Part shown: positions 37,776 through 50,000 of the stretch, piece after piece
Layout of the letters: every line of letters begins with the position of its first letter
How positions within the stretch are numbered: position 1 is the stretch's first letter
Source of the DNA: Mortierella sp. BCC40632
Taxonomy: Eukaryota > Mortierellomycota > Mortierellomycetes > Mortierellales > Mortierellaceae
DNA: 64,000 bases
Reading direction: 5' to 3'
Assembly: GCA_011634665.1 (NCBI GenBank)
Contig: WAEK01000020.1
Span: 894,312 to 958,311 of the forward strand
Translations under genes and position numbers: made by a program
Notes under the pieces: model-generated
What the model saw: the letters and a program-made list of their open reading frames with translations, nothing else
Told to the model about the DNA's origin: nothing
Database searches by the model: none

Positions 37776-39142
37776 ATGAAGAAGGCAAGACCAAATTCCG
37801 TCGTTGTACTCCCATCACATCATGGTCATACTCAGTTCAAGGACAAGCCCGTACACAGCGACGGTAGCTTTGGTAGCGGCGGTGTCGGTGGAGGCGCCTC
37901 AGGAGGACTCGCTGGACGAATGACCCTCCGACGGATGATCTTGACCGCCGGTGGTCTTCTCTTTGCTTATATCACCGTCACCACGATCTTTGGATCGGGT
38001 CCTGACCGCGAGCGCAGGGGTCCTGTCGTCACTCGACCTGAAGCTGACCCGTATGTAGACGTTCCCCACGACAACAATGCTGGCGTCAACAATGGTCAAC
38101 GCAACAACAACTACAATCCCAATCCACAGCCGCCTGCCATTAAAGTGGACCCAGTCGAGGAGGACAAGAAGAATCCCTGGGCTGAGCCTATCAAACAGCC
38201 CGACCAGGAAATCCAAGTCGACGACTCGAAGCCTGCACCACCATCACAACAACAACAACAACAACAGCAGCTTCAACCAACAGTAAAAGTACCATCAGTA
38301 CCTGGACAGAACGAGCAACCACAGGAGCAACCTGTCGTTCAGGAACCAGGCAATAACAACGCAGGCAGTGAAGCTGGCGAATCGGAAGAAGAGAACGATG
38401 GTGAGGTGGACGAATCCGAGGAACAAGAGTCGATGCTCTCGATCGCAACCAAGGCTCGTCTGAACTCGCCTGTCTCCTACCCGGATCTGTTGTCTGCGAT
38501 CCGTCGTGAGCGAGACTATGCCATTGCTTTGATTGTTCGTGAAGCTGATCTGGCAGTGAAATCAGACAAGGTCTATTCCGTCACGCTCAAGAACCAGACG
38601 GCACCTTCGGGCGATATCCACGACTATCTCTCTCTCTCAAAGTACTACTGGCCCAACAAGAAGACTGCGGACGGACTGCCCTACGTTCGAATGGATGGAC
38701 ACATTAACCCTGAGATCGAGACAGTGCTCGACTACAGACTGATGAGAACCATGATCCGTGAAGTCCACATGATGGGAATGGCCTTCCATTTTACGGGTGA
38801 CTCCAACTACGCCAAAAAGTGTGCCATGCGCCTTAAGGAATGGTTCTTGGACGAGGCTACGTACATGAACCCCAATATCAATTATGGTAGCTTGCGAAAG
38901 GGTGAACAGCTGGGAGCCCGAACGGGCGTTCTTGACATGTTTACCATCTTCCGGTAAGAGGAGAAAGAGCCTTTTTTTTTTTTTTTTTTTTTTTTTATTA
39001 TATTATTTCGCAAGTTTGTTCAAGTCTTTTTAGTCCAAAGCTGGCCCGAGGGGACAGGGTCCTTTTTGGATTCAACAACAGCTGAACACGCACACAGGTT
39101 GAACGGGATCTCTCTAAAAATAGCACCACTACAAATAGCTGA

Positions 39143-39173
<31 letters not shown>

Positions 39174-39177
39174 CCTC

Positions 39178-39214
<37 letters not shown>

Positions 39215-39960
39215 TTCTGGCTCTCGTTATCTTATGGCTTCTCCAATTTAGTGTCTTTGACGCCTTGCACTATCTTAAGCAGGATCCCTCATGGCCACAG
39301 GATCTGATTCCTCGTCTTCAGGAGTGGTTCAAACGCTATGTCCATTGGCTCGAGAATTCGACCCTGGCCAAGACAGAACGCAAAGGCAACAACAACCACG
39401 GCACGTACTATGACGTTCAGCTCATCGGTATCTATCTCTTCTTGGATCGTGTCGAAGATGCTCGTGCTGTGGCTCAGTCTGCACTGACGAACCGAATTGA
39501 TATCCAGATCACGGGCAAGGGTGAACAACCAGAGGAGTTGGAACGCAAGACCTCATGGTACTACTCCGTCTTTAACCTTCAGGCACTGATGACTTTGGCT
39601 CGTTGGGGTGATGATCTTGGGGTGGATATGTGGAACCATGTCGGACCCCAGGGCCAATCGATCAAGAAGGCCATCGACTTTTTGTTGCCCTATGCTCTTG
39701 TCGATGGCAAGGGCTGGCCCGTCACGAATTTGAAGGGTTTTGATATGAAGGATTATTTGAAGTGTCTTCAGATCGCGTGGGTTGTCTATGGTGACGAAAA
39801 ATATATTGAGGCCATCAAGTACCTTGAACCCAAGGTTAGGAAGGATATGGACAGTGGAGAAATCAAGGCCATCTCGACCTTTATGTGTGACATGAGCACT
39901 GTCATGGAAGCAACCAAGCGTGGAGGTCAAGGAATGATCTGGCATTGGTGCCTGACTTAA
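37776..39960 (+). CDS. Membrane-anchored alginate lyase-domain protein
   Basis: This is a 628-residue type II membrane protein with a C-terminal alginate lyase (polyuronate lyase, PL5-like) domain. Exons are 37776-38953 and 39252-39960. Residues 1-53 are basic/Gly-rich and presumably cytosolic. One hydrophobic helix follows at about 54-72, then a disordered Pro/Asn/Gln/Glu stalk with an eight-Gln run to about residue 220. The catalytic region has HDYLSLSKYYWPN, YVRMDGHINPE, LRKGEQLGARTGVLD and, at about 438-448, the GNNNHGTYYDVQ motif whose Asn/His/Tyr are the expected catalytic residues. ELERKTSWYYSVFNLQALM follows. Wall polysaccharides with uronic acids occur in Mucoromycota-type fungi, so an own-wall substrate is plausible, but the true substrate is unknown. 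It is expected at the plasma membrane or in the secretory lumen. Confidence 0.85.
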
Positions 39961-40522
39961 CTTAAAGAAAAAAAACTCCTCTTCTCTCTCTCTCTTGTTT
40001 TTTGTTTTGTTTTGTTTTTTGTTTTGGGATATTCATGGCAATAGAGCTCTCTGTCAATCTCTCGCTCTTTCTTTTTTCCTTGAACTCTTCCCTATCTATT
40101 TCAACTTGTTTTTATTTATTTATTTATTTTCGCCACGACTATCGACGACAGCGCATAGAATCCAATCAGCATGACATTTTGAAAACACAAATAAAACCTT
40201 TCTTTCTTTCTTTTCTTTCTTTTCTTTTATTTTTTTTTCTTTTGTTCAGTAATATATGTTGGTAGGATGTGTTATGTATTCTTTGATAGAAAAAAAAAAT
40301 AGAAAAGAAAAGAAAAGGATGGAGGGTGGACATGGGGATGACGCGGCGGTAGACATTACATATCAAAAAAGACCAGAGATAGGAAAGAGATAGAGAAGGA
40401 AAGATCTTCAATTGGAGCAATCGTACAATAGGAGACATATAGGCAAGAAAAATAAAAAAATGGACGAACTAATAATGATGAAAGGATAAAACAACAACAA
40501 CAACAAAAAAAACGAATAGCAC
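39961..40522. other. Convergent intergenic region
   Basis: This separates the stops of the lyase gene and ANP32. It contains T-rich mononucleotide runs and TTTATTTATTTATTT at about 40111-40128, and AATAAA-like motifs usable as polyadenylation signals on either strand. No coding sequence is supported. Confidence 0.5.
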
Positions 40523-41929
40523 TTATGTTCGTGCTCTCTTGGATTCATGTCCAGACTCATCATCAAAAGTCGCAGGTCCATCAAAAGCTGCCATACCGAA
40601 CCCATTCGAATCATCTCCATCTATATCAAATCCAGAGGCCACTACCCCGTCTACTGCTTCATGATCAAACGCAGTTGTCTCGTCCTCAGCAGGAGACCGT
40701 GGTCGTTTTGAATGATGTCCATTCGTGTTGTTGTTACTAGGCTTCGATCCAGATGAAGAAACCGCATTTCCAGAACCATAGTCGTCCTCATCCGAACTCT
40801 CCATCTCGCTCTCTTCCTCCACCTCATTCGCTGGCTTAAATTCCTCATCATTCTCGTCCTGGATATCGTCTTCGAGCAAATAGGCAAGTCCAGGAGCCTC
40901 GTCTTCTTCTTCTTCTTCTTCTTCCTCATCTTCTTCCTCCTCCTCGTACTCAATATCTTCTTCATCGTCAGATCTATCGCCGTGGTGAACATCCGAGGTG
41001 GCATGGTCGGCGTCGACATCGGCGTCTTCGTCGTCTTCCTCATCTTCATCGTCTAGTTCGTCATCAACCTCGTCATCGTGGCGGGCATGGTGCGAAGACT
41101 CTGTTGTCTTGTGGGCCACACCCACGTCTTCATGATCCTCTTCACCCTCGGATCCCGAGCCCTGAAGGTCCGACTCTACATCCTTTTTTCAATGAAAAAC
41201 AATAAAAAAGTAAACACAAAAGAAAAAGATGTTAATGGTTTGACAATGGCTAAGAACGAAAAAAAGACTTCAGGCTTTGACAAAATATGTCACCCAGCAC
41301 TTTACCTGGCCTCCGTCCTCGTCATCATCTTCATTCTCGTCCTCGCTCACGTCGCTGCCCGCTTGGTATTGGTGATGACCGCGTGAGTACGAGTCTTCAC
41401 CCTCGCTCACCTCACTGTCTCCATGTCTCAGGTCAGCTGTGTTTTCATTCTCTTCATGTTCATAGTCTTCTTTTCCACTCTCATAATCGTCCTCATAGTC
41501 AGCATTAGCGTCCTAAATGGTGAGAAATGCCTATTGGTGAGTATGGGCAAGGGAGACACCAGGAAAGAGCCGAATGTACGACGACTACTTTACAATACAT
41601 ACATCGCCATCAATGCTTGATACGGCCTCATCATCTAGGACTTCGATCTCCGTTCCATCTCTAGTAGAGGTCAATTTTTTTAAAAAAAAAAAAAATATAG
41701 TTTGGGGTTTGAGTATGCAAGATGCAAAAACTCTTAAAGAGCAGTCTGGAGACATTTTTTTTTTTTTTTTTTACCTGTCCTGGCCATCCACCGTGATAAG
41801 TTGGGGAAGGAATTCAAAGACACTGTCACGGTAATTGTCCTGGCTGGCCACACCACATTTGGCAAGATTCAAATGCTGGAGACGCTCCAGCGCAACCTAG
41901 TACAAGCAAGCAATCCGACCCCGCGTTAG

Positions 41930-41960
<31 letters not shown>

Positions 41961-42737
41961 GTGACTGGGAAAGAGAGAGAGACTTTTGAGCACTTACCAA
42001 TGGAGCAAGGACTTGAGCATCATCAATCCTGTTGGCCGTGAGATCGAGCACAACCAAGTTCTGGAGGTTGGCCTCGACAAGAGCCTCAAAACCGGACGAG
42101 ATGTTGTTGTTGGCCAGAAGAAGCTTGAGAGAGAAAGAGAGAAAAAGAGAAAGAGAGAGAGAGAAAGAGAGAACGGGATGTGCGGAGATGAGAGATGATT
42201 AGAGTGAGAGCATAAACATACGCAGGGACTGTGCCTGCATGTGTTGTTTGTGGTGTGTGTCTGGGCACAGAGAGAGAGAGAGAGAGAGGAAGAGAAAGAG
42301 ACGAATGGTACAATTAAGATTTCCATCGAACGCGTCTCCCTCTCTCTCTCTCTTCTTTGACCCACAAAGGGCTCAGCAGAGAGTGTACATGTGCTGCGTG
42401 CGTGTATTTGTGTGTGTCGAGTGCCCAATGTTCCCAACCCAGAACCCAGTCACCCTTTCTTTCCTCGGGGCGGACTCTCTCTCTCTCTCTCTTACTTTCT
42501 CTCGCGCTCTTCTCTCTCTCCTCTCTCTTCTCAGTCTCTCTCTCACTCCCTCTCTCTCATACGTTCCCACCCACCCACCTATCCACACCCCTCCCCCTTT
42601 TTTTTTCTTTCTTTCTCTCTCTTTCGCCTCGGCCACCCGCCGGCTCTCCAATCTTCTTCTGCTTCCCTCTGGGACACACGCACACGCACACATACACACA
42701 CACGTCCATCCAAAAGGGGAGAGAAACTGTGAGGTAG

Positions 42738-42799
<62 letters not shown>

Positions 42800-43219
42800 A
42801 GGGGAGGAGCTGGATCCGGAAGTGGATGCCCCTCTTCTGCATGTTTTTTCACTGCTCCCTTGGGTCTCCAACGCTCTTTTTTTTTTTTTTTTTTTTTTTT
42901 CTTTTTTTCTTTTTTCTCTCTTTGTTCCTTTTTTTTTTTTTTTTTTTTTTTCTTCTTCCTTTTCTTTTGGGCTTACCGATCGTAACTTGGGCAGATTTGG
43001 GAATCCAGCCAGGTCCTGGCACTGTGCATTGGACATGCTTAACTTGACAAGGTTCTGGAAATGATCCAGTGGTGACCAGAAATCATCATCCTCTCCAATC
43101 GTCATGGGAGGCTCGAGTAGGACCTGAATCGAGCTGATCGACAGTCCATCCAGATTGAGTTCCAGCTCTTCCATCGGATCTTCCACGCATAATACCTGCC
43201 TCAGTTCAGGTTCCATCAT
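40523..43219 (-). CDS. Acidic leucine-rich nuclear phosphoprotein 32 (ANP32) family protein
   Basis: ANP32 proteins are nuclear histone and phosphatase-binding chaperones. Six exons fit in phase: 43219-42977, 42123-41998, 41896-41775, 41660-41603, 41512-41306 and 41182-40523, for 471 residues. The N-terminal third is a short LRR domain (LELNLDGLSI, LVKLSMSNAQ, LLLANNNISSGF, LVVLDLTANRIDD, LQHLNLAKCGV) closed by the ANP32/LRRcap-type segment NYRDSVFEFLPQLITVDGQDRDG. The remaining roughly 300 residues are strongly acidic, with long Asp/Glu runs, and end in SKRPRS- and SKRART-type basic clusters that may be nuclear localisation signals. The tail is longer than in animal ANP32 (about 250 aa total). 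Intron 1 is 853 bases and filled with CT and GA tracts. Confidence 0.85.
42475..42796. repeat. CT-rich and GA microsatellites in ANP32 intron 1
   Basis: A broken CT block at about 42475-42560 is followed by a CA tract at about 42677-42702 and a clean (GA)n run at about 42741-42796. All lie inside an intron on the minus strand, giving a CT tract followed by a GA-rich stretch in the transcript. Confidence 0.8.
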
Positions 43220-43643
43220 TGCGACTGTGTTGGATATTTGTTTTTTTTTTTTTTTTTGCTGTTGCTGGATTTTTTTTTTTTGGGTTCTTGAGGGGGCGCG
43301 CGAGTAGGCTGAGTAAGGTTGACCTGCTTGCTGTAGTGTAAACTCGAGAGAGAGTATGTGCGTGTGTGCAAAGGGCGATTTCAAAAAAACGGTCCCTTCC
43401 TGTGCGAGATATCTAGAAGAATGAAAAGAAAAAAAAAAAAAAAAAAAAAAAAAAGTGCTGGAGCGTGAGCAGGTGCATCCTCGCGAGAAATAGACATGAC
43501 AGGACCATAGTGATGGCATTCGTACGGAGTCTTGTCGGAGACTCGGGATTCGGAAAGAGAATGTCGGCGGTTTGATCAGGGTCGATGCAAAAGGACCGAG
43601 CTGTCACCGGCAAGGGGGAAACAGAGGGAGAGGAGGAGAGGAA

Positions 43644-43675
<32 letters not shown>

Positions 43676-43922
43676 AAGAAAAAAAGAGGAAAATGTTGGT
43701 AGCAAGCGAGAGTGATAGGTATGTGAGAGTGTGGGAGAAGGAAGAGGAAGAGGACGAGGAGGAGAGGAGAGAAAAAAAGAGAAGAGATGTGAAAGAGAAA
43801 AGAGAGAAAAAGAACGACGACAGAGCTGGACGACGGGAGCAAGTCAAGTTTTTTTCTGGCACTCGCGCGATCGTAAAGGCAAAAAGAAAAGATGGGACCA
43901 CCACAGATTTCTCTCTTTTCTC

Positions 43923-43967
<45 letters not shown>

Positions 43968-44150
43968 AGACTCTCGCGAGAGACGAGTGTCTCCCCCCCC
44001 TAAAAAAATGCAGGCCCACGTGTCGTTTGACCTCGTCTCACTCTTTTTTTTTTTTTTCCTCTTCTCTCTTTACTCTTTATCTTTTCGGATCGTATTCGAA
44101 TGGGCATGAGAAAGACTTCTAAGATCCTTCACAACCACACTCTTTCATCT

Positions 44151-44183
<33 letters not shown>

Positions 44184-44422
44184 CACCACTACCACCTCCA
44201 CCACAGCCGTCTGCCTCTCTAAAGTGGTCTACTACTTTCTGTCCTGAATAGGTCCTGTTTTCCGCCCCAACCTCCCTCTCACAGCCGAGCTGGCCATGTT
44301 AATAATAGCCTTTTGGCCGTCATTGGAAGTACAATTCTTCATTCTTCTATCCCTCTCTCTCTTTCTCAGTTTTTCTTCTTTTTCTTTCTTTCTCTCTCTC
44401 TCTCTTTTTTTCTCTCTTTCTC

Positions 44423-44457
<35 letters not shown>

Positions 44458-44564
44458 CTCTTACTTTCTCTCCTGCCATTTAAAATCGTATCCGAAAGGC
44501 TTGCTTTCTTTATTCTCTTTTGGCTTTATATCAAGCCTGGTTTCTTTCTCTTGTTTTCTTTCTA
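43220..44564. other. Intergenic region upstream of ANP32
   Basis: No gene is supported. The stretch contains a long A-run at 43430-43454, (GA)n at about 43930-43962, ACT/ACC trinucleotide repeats at about 44151-44190, and C/T-rich DNA at 44345-44475. It includes the ANP32 promoter and the 3' flank of SURF1. Confidence 0.5.
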
Positions 44565-44742
44565 CTAGACATGTCGAGGAAGCATCTGTGTGGGTTTCTT
44601 GGCTGGAGGTGGGCGACGCATCAGGATATACAACATTGCTGTCGTCGCCACGCAGAGCGAGTACCTATAATTTCAAAATACCATCCCCCCCAAAAAAAAA
44701 AAATCACGCCAACCCGGGTGGACGCATGCAATACACGCACAC

Positions 44743-44800
<58 letters not shown>

Positions 44801-45807
44801 GCACAGATGTCAATCGCTCTTTTGTTGCTTCCACAAGAATACGAAATTCCTCCTCTTCTTGTCTGTTCTAGTGCTCAAAGTGCTCTTGTACCATATCCAT
44901 CCACATGGGGCAAAAAAAAAAAACGCGCGCGCACAAGCAACAGCAACAACAACAACAGCAGCACACAGACAAAACGTTACCATGTCACAATATACTCCTT
45001 GTGATGGTTACGAAGCTCCACGACAGGAGATCGTCCTACAGGAATGTCCTTGTCGATCAGCTCGTACTTGATTGATTAGATGGGCTGGGGTATCTGTCCA
45101 ATCCGAAAAGGCCAATAGTAAGAATCAGATCTTGAAAGAGTCGACAACCACCCTATTTTTTCTTTCACACACACACACACTCTCTCTCCATTTTCTCATT
45201 TTGAGGGTACGTATCCAAACGCACACAATCTTCTCCTCACCCCCTTTTCTCTCTCTCTATCTCTCATCTTACCGACCAACATCTCAACTACGACAGGTTG
45301 AGCGCCCGAGAGTTTAGCCATCTCGGCCAGATCCAGAGAATACCACTGGTTTTTGGAAGGATCATTCTCAGGTACAAAGGACGAGGCCTTTTGTTCTCCT
45401 GATCGCAAAAGTCCCTCGACCGTTACTTCGCCCTCGGTCAATCCTGCGGTCCGTGTCGATTGGTCTCGCTTTTCACGTGGAACCCATCCTCGGCGGACCA
45501 GGATCTTGGATCTAGAGGCGATTTTTTTTTTTTTTTTTTTTTTTTCAAAGAGAGAGAGAGAGGCAGAAGTCAAAAAAGAATGATAAATGTGTCAGTCAAG
45601 AATAGAGGCCTTCTATAAAGGATAGCCAAGACGAGGATGGACAACAACCGTACCCATTTTCGCGCTCAAAGGGTGTAATAATAAAGTATCCCGGCTGACC
45701 ATCGCCTCGGGTCCTGGGCCCAAGAAGAAGCTCCTGATCATGTCTGAATCGTCCTGTCACCTTGACTTTTCTGTATTCAAAATCTCCTAAGGCATCCAAG
45801 CTAAGGT

Positions 45808-45856
<49 letters not shown>

Positions 45857-46485
45857 CTTAGCCCTGCAGTTCTCTTTTCATAATAGAAAGAAAGAAAGAA
45901 AAATAGAGAGAGAGAGAGTAGATCAATAGGAGGAGGAGGAGGAGGAGGAGGCAATTACTTGACTTTGCGCGGCAATGGGATCGCCTCAAGCGACATTCTA
46001 TCCTCCAACGTCTCAATCAGATCCACCTTCCAGCGCAACCGTTGAACCTGCCATGTGCCCAGACAAAAAGTGATAATCGGACAAAACGCAAGACCAATCG
46101 TCAGGGGTGTCCAACGACGTCGCCCCGACTGCGCTCTTGCGACCGAATGAAGACCAGAGTCCGTGCCATAGCCTCGAGAGAACAAGGACATTGACGATGA
46201 GGGTAATGAAGGAGAAGAAGACCATGGGGAAGGCAAAACTCCGCGTCGAGGTGTAGCCAGACATGATCTAGGACTCGTAGGAAAGGTATGGAAAAGTCTA
46301 TGGGAAGGGGATGCACCGCGTGGTGGCGCAACAAGAGGGCTGCGAGAAGTGACTCGGGTCGAGATGATCCATTGGACAGGAGGGGACACTGTTTGGGTGA
46401 ATGCCACCTCGGTTGATAGGGCGATCCTGGTTGTCCAGCCAGAGAATGCACCGCTGCCTCTGAGTGCTTGCATTGAGTGCATCAT
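44565..46485 (-). CDS. SHY1: SURF1/Shy1 cytochrome c oxidase assembly protein
   Basis: This inner mitochondrial membrane protein supports haem insertion into Cox1 during cytochrome c oxidase assembly. Exons are 46485-45959, 45800-45654, 45511 to about 45277, 45066-44981 and 44664-44565, giving about 364 residues. A long Arg/Ser/Pro-rich, acid-poor N-terminus is the presequence. The first membrane helix, PLTIGLAFCPIITFCLGTWQVQRLRWK, is the SURF1 N-terminal signature (cited in parts: FCLGTWQVQR, LRWK). Then come YRKVKVTGRFRHDQE, GYFIITPFERENG, ILVRRGWVPREKRD, NQWYSLDLAEMA and the C-terminal VELRNHHKEYIVTWYSL helix. The exon 3/4 junction is uncertain: the family-like joint needs a GTCGGT donor at 45276, or alternatively a GTGAGG donor at 45240 that adds 12 residues. 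The last exon encodes the second membrane helix. Confidence 0.9.
45811..45853 (-). repeat. (GA)n in SURF1 intron 1
   Basis: A GA run of about 43 bases on the plus strand is a CT tract in the transcript, immediately upstream of the exon 2 acceptor. Confidence 0.8.
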
Positions 46486-46896
46486 CGCTAGGAGGAAGGC
46501 GACGCTCTGAATGGAATGAAAGACTGAAAAAAAAGAAGACTGATCTACTGGACACCCACGGAGTCTTCGGGTTTCCTCTTGATGAACCTGAAGGAAATTG
46601 AAATGACAGTCCCACGGGCGAAAATCTCCCTGTGCTTGAGAACAATAGCGGACGCAGGAACAAAAGGGTTTGAGTCGAGATGGATCGAGCCGTGTCGAGC
46701 TCAGAGCTCAGGGGGAGGGGGGAGGGTTGTACTGGGAATGAGTTTTTTTTCTTCTACTCAGCCTGCTGAAATTAAACATGGAATATTGGGGGGCCGTCAA
46801 CCCTACACAAAGTCCATCCCAGGTTTATTGAAGCTGCAGCTCCTGCTCATATTGTTCTACCTACACATTCACTTCTCTCCCTTACTAAACAAAGGT
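46486..46896. other. SURF1 promoter and F-box gene 3' flank
   Basis: A 411-base gap between two minus-strand genes. No coding sequence or clear motif was recognised apart from a G-rich patch at about 46710-46725. Confidence 0.45.
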
Positions 46897-49800
46897 TCAC
46901 TTGTAAAACTTGTCTGGAATAAAACAGTCGTCAATATCAGCGACATCATATATCCGACATCCTGGTATGGCCATGTACTCCTCCTTCATTCCTCTGGGTA
47001 TCCTAGTCAACCCCAACTTCTTCGGCTTGGACTTGCTATCCTTGATATCAGACGCAAAACGCATTTCAAATGTTACTAACAAGCTTCCCCTTGATTCCTC
47101 CCCTTGGTGATGAGCATTGCTTGGGTGTGATCCTTCCACTAATCCCTCCAAAGCTTCCTCACGTCTATCCTCGGCATCCCTCGCTTCAATAACCTCAATT
47201 GCTTTCTCAATAATCCCCATCTGCTTAAAAACGTCTTCACCAGATTGCTCTCTCAATTCAATAAGATCAGGTACACACTTTGTCAATATGTGGATCCAAG
47301 CTTCCAGATTGCCGACGGTTGATTCGTAGCAGAATCCGAGTCTCTCAAGTCTGCACGCCGGATGTGGTCTCTTAGGCTGAAGCTTCGACAGGTCTGAAAC
47401 AGTACCCATGTCATCTCTTTGGGGCCGAGAAGCCTTGGATTCACGAGGAATTTGGTCCGCTTGTGTTGGTTGGGGTCCAAAATTCTCCAATACCGTAGAA
47501 GAGCAAGCAGAGGCTAATATACCCAGCGTGCGAAAGTCACCTGAAAGTCTACCCAATGGACCATGACTCCTACCAGTGAAGAGTCTAGCTAGAGCCTCCT
47601 CTTGAGTCCGAAGGAGCTTAAATTTGCCCTCACAGACAGGCGCGAGGACAAGCTCCTTTAGAGACGGAAACAAAGCGAACTGCCCGAGATGAAACATTAT
47701 GGCTGCAGGACCGGCGATAGAGATGGAAGATAGTGATTTAGACCCCCAGCTCCAAGGGTAGAACCTGGAAATCAGGGACATAAATGTTACAGAGCCCCAA
47801 TCCGCGCGCTAAAGAGTCAAATCCACATTATAATGGGTCAGTGTAAAAAAAAAAAAAAAAAAAAAAATCCAAAGATGCTACACATAAATCTAAGGCTTAC
47901 CCCAATTGAGAATGAATGGTTCACCAACGCAGCGATATACAAGTCTGTGAAAGTCGAGAACCAATAGTCAAACCTCGCTTCCAATTCTAGATCCTCTAGC
48001 CTTGGCATGACCCTGACCGAATCAAAGTTAAACTGGAGTGATACTACGCCGGCCAGTCTCAGTCGCTTCAGTCTGGCGAGTTCCCAGACTGGAAAAAGCT
48101 CCAACGGCTCCTTCTCTCTATCATCATTAAACTTTACCTCATCAATGCTCATATACTGAGCCCTTTCAAGTTTAATGCCTCCTCTCCAAGTCGTATCTTC
48201 GTCCGCATTGCTTTCGATCACAAGGCTTTCAAGAAGCGGACATTGATCGAACGATCCGACAATCAAACCTCCTCCAAACGAAATATAGATGTCGCGTAAC
48301 CTTGGAAGATACCAGTCAAGACCAATGTTGGCCGCCTTGGGGATATCATAAGATCCTGGACTCACAAACCCCGGTCTTTGGTTCGATAGAATAATCCAGT
48401 CGCAGCATCCTTGATCGATTGAGATGGATTTGAGAGTCTCTCCAGATATTTTGACAATGTCATTGAGTGCTTGGAAAACAATCCAGTAATCGCGACTGGA
48501 AGTCAGGCGTAGCTCTGAAAGATTCCTAAAGGGTCGTCCTGGGAGTGGCAATAGTAAAGAGTTTCCTGTCGAGTCCAAGGTAGTCGAGGAGGGATGGAGC
48601 CATTCGAACTGAGAAGGGTCCCCCACGGCCATATCGAGGCTTTGTAGTTCTGTACAACGCCGCAAGAATGCTACCAATGCTGGACCCTCTGTAGCATCCC
48701 AGCGATTGGTATCCGAATCTCTAAACGATACGAGATCCTCGGTCTCTATGGCATTCGCTTTTTCATAGAACCAAGGCAAGCAACTCACATCCATTGATCT
48801 TGGACGACCGACAGCATGATAAAACACATTTCGGGGAAAGTATCGGATACACTTATCCCAACGATCTTCCAGCCACTTCCTCAGGTCCTTACCACGCAGC
48901 TCTTCCCTGTAAGAAAAACTGCTTGCACCATCAACACAGATTAAATCCAGTCGAGCTTTAAGCGGAAAAGTTTGCTGGTTCTTGCGAATAAAACTGGTGG
49001 CTTCGGTCGTGGACCTCAAATAGTTTGCAGAAAGTTTGGAAGCATTAATTTTTAGCTTTCTTAGTTTTGACATCTTGGTTGCATACGGGAGATAGAGATT
49101 CGATTCATCCAGGTCAAACTCGAGTTTGGTGATGTGTTGACCGCAATACCGAAGAAAGAAACGCGTGAGACGCTTGACAATTCTCCTTTTGGGTGGCTCC
49201 TGTTGCTCTTCATCTGTCTCTGAATAAATCATCGTCTCTGACTCTGGGTCCTCTGGTTGTCATAGCCTGACTATTCTCCCAATATCACAATAGCTATAGC
49301 CCTTGCTGGAAAGCAGCAATAGATATTCCGAGTAATCGACCATAGTCAACTGAGAGTACAGCTCCCCCCAATGAACAGAGGGAAGGGCGAGTGCCAACCC
49401 ATACTCGTTCATGATCGAATCCAGGTCCTCCAAATACTCAATCCCTTGGACACGACCTTTGACATACTGAGGCCAACTCGGAGTGAAGGTGGTCGAACCT
49501 TGGGTATCCAACGATTGCTCTTCCGCATCGTTTCCTTTTTTGCGCTTCCGCTTCCTTTGAGCTCGTCGGGCTGGTGTTTCTTGTCGTCTCAGCCATTCAT
49601 GTTGCAATACTGAACGAAGAAGAAGGGTCAACAGCTGCTCCCTTGCATACCGGATCTTGCGAAGGCGGAAGGAGTTGGACGACAACCTTTTTAAGCCACT
49701 CAGAATCAATAGTTTCACAGCCTCTCCAAAGAAGAAGCGATTCACTGTCAAGAGATTTAAAAGCGTGGAGGGATGGGACTTGAGATTCTGGATAACCATG

Positions 49801-50000
49801 GCGAGACATTCGTTTGGGAGACGCTGTTGTAGCCGACTGTCTTCTATTGAGAGAAGGAAGCAGAAGCGTAGGCTGGTTAGCTTGCTGGTCCTTTTTTTTT
49901 TTTTTTTTTTTGGAAAGAGACTTTGATGTCAGAGCAAGCAAGGCATTCAGTAGTGTGCGCCTACGTTACCGGCATGGAGAGCAAGATCGCCAGCCATCAT
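46897..50000 (-). pseudogene. F-box/LRR protein gene with one in-frame stop codon
   Basis: This is the larger of two F-box/leucine-rich-repeat relatives here; such proteins usually select substrates for SCF ubiquitin ligases. Exons are 50000-49970 (MMAGDLALHA), 49843-47901 and 47808-46897, all in phase, for about 961 residues. The F-box is LQQRLPNECLAMVIQNLKSH and the following helix. LRR-like segments include LTKLEFDLDESNLYLP-type strands, LSELRLTSSRD, LPRLRDIYISFGGG, CPLLESLVIESNA, LARLKRLRLAGV and MPRLEDLELEARF. A TGA at 49262-49260 interrupts exon 2 at about residue 203, in a variable acidic linker, while the frame is open for 450 codons after it. It is either a pseudogene, a base error, or removed by an unrecognised intron. 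The last intron is confirmed by the plus-strand relative at 59978-61957. Confidence 0.7.
49260..49262 (-). other. In-frame TGA inside the F-box/LRR reading frame
   Basis: The codons before (GRIVRL) and after (QPEDPESET) are in the same frame, 30 bases ahead of the next ATG. It is a single point disruption, not a frameshift. Confidence 0.85.

Noticed and set aside
42557..43519. 320-codon minus-strand frame over ANP32 exon 1
   Set aside because: Only the part 43219-42977 is real; the rest is read-through of a poly-A/GA intron and the upstream flank.
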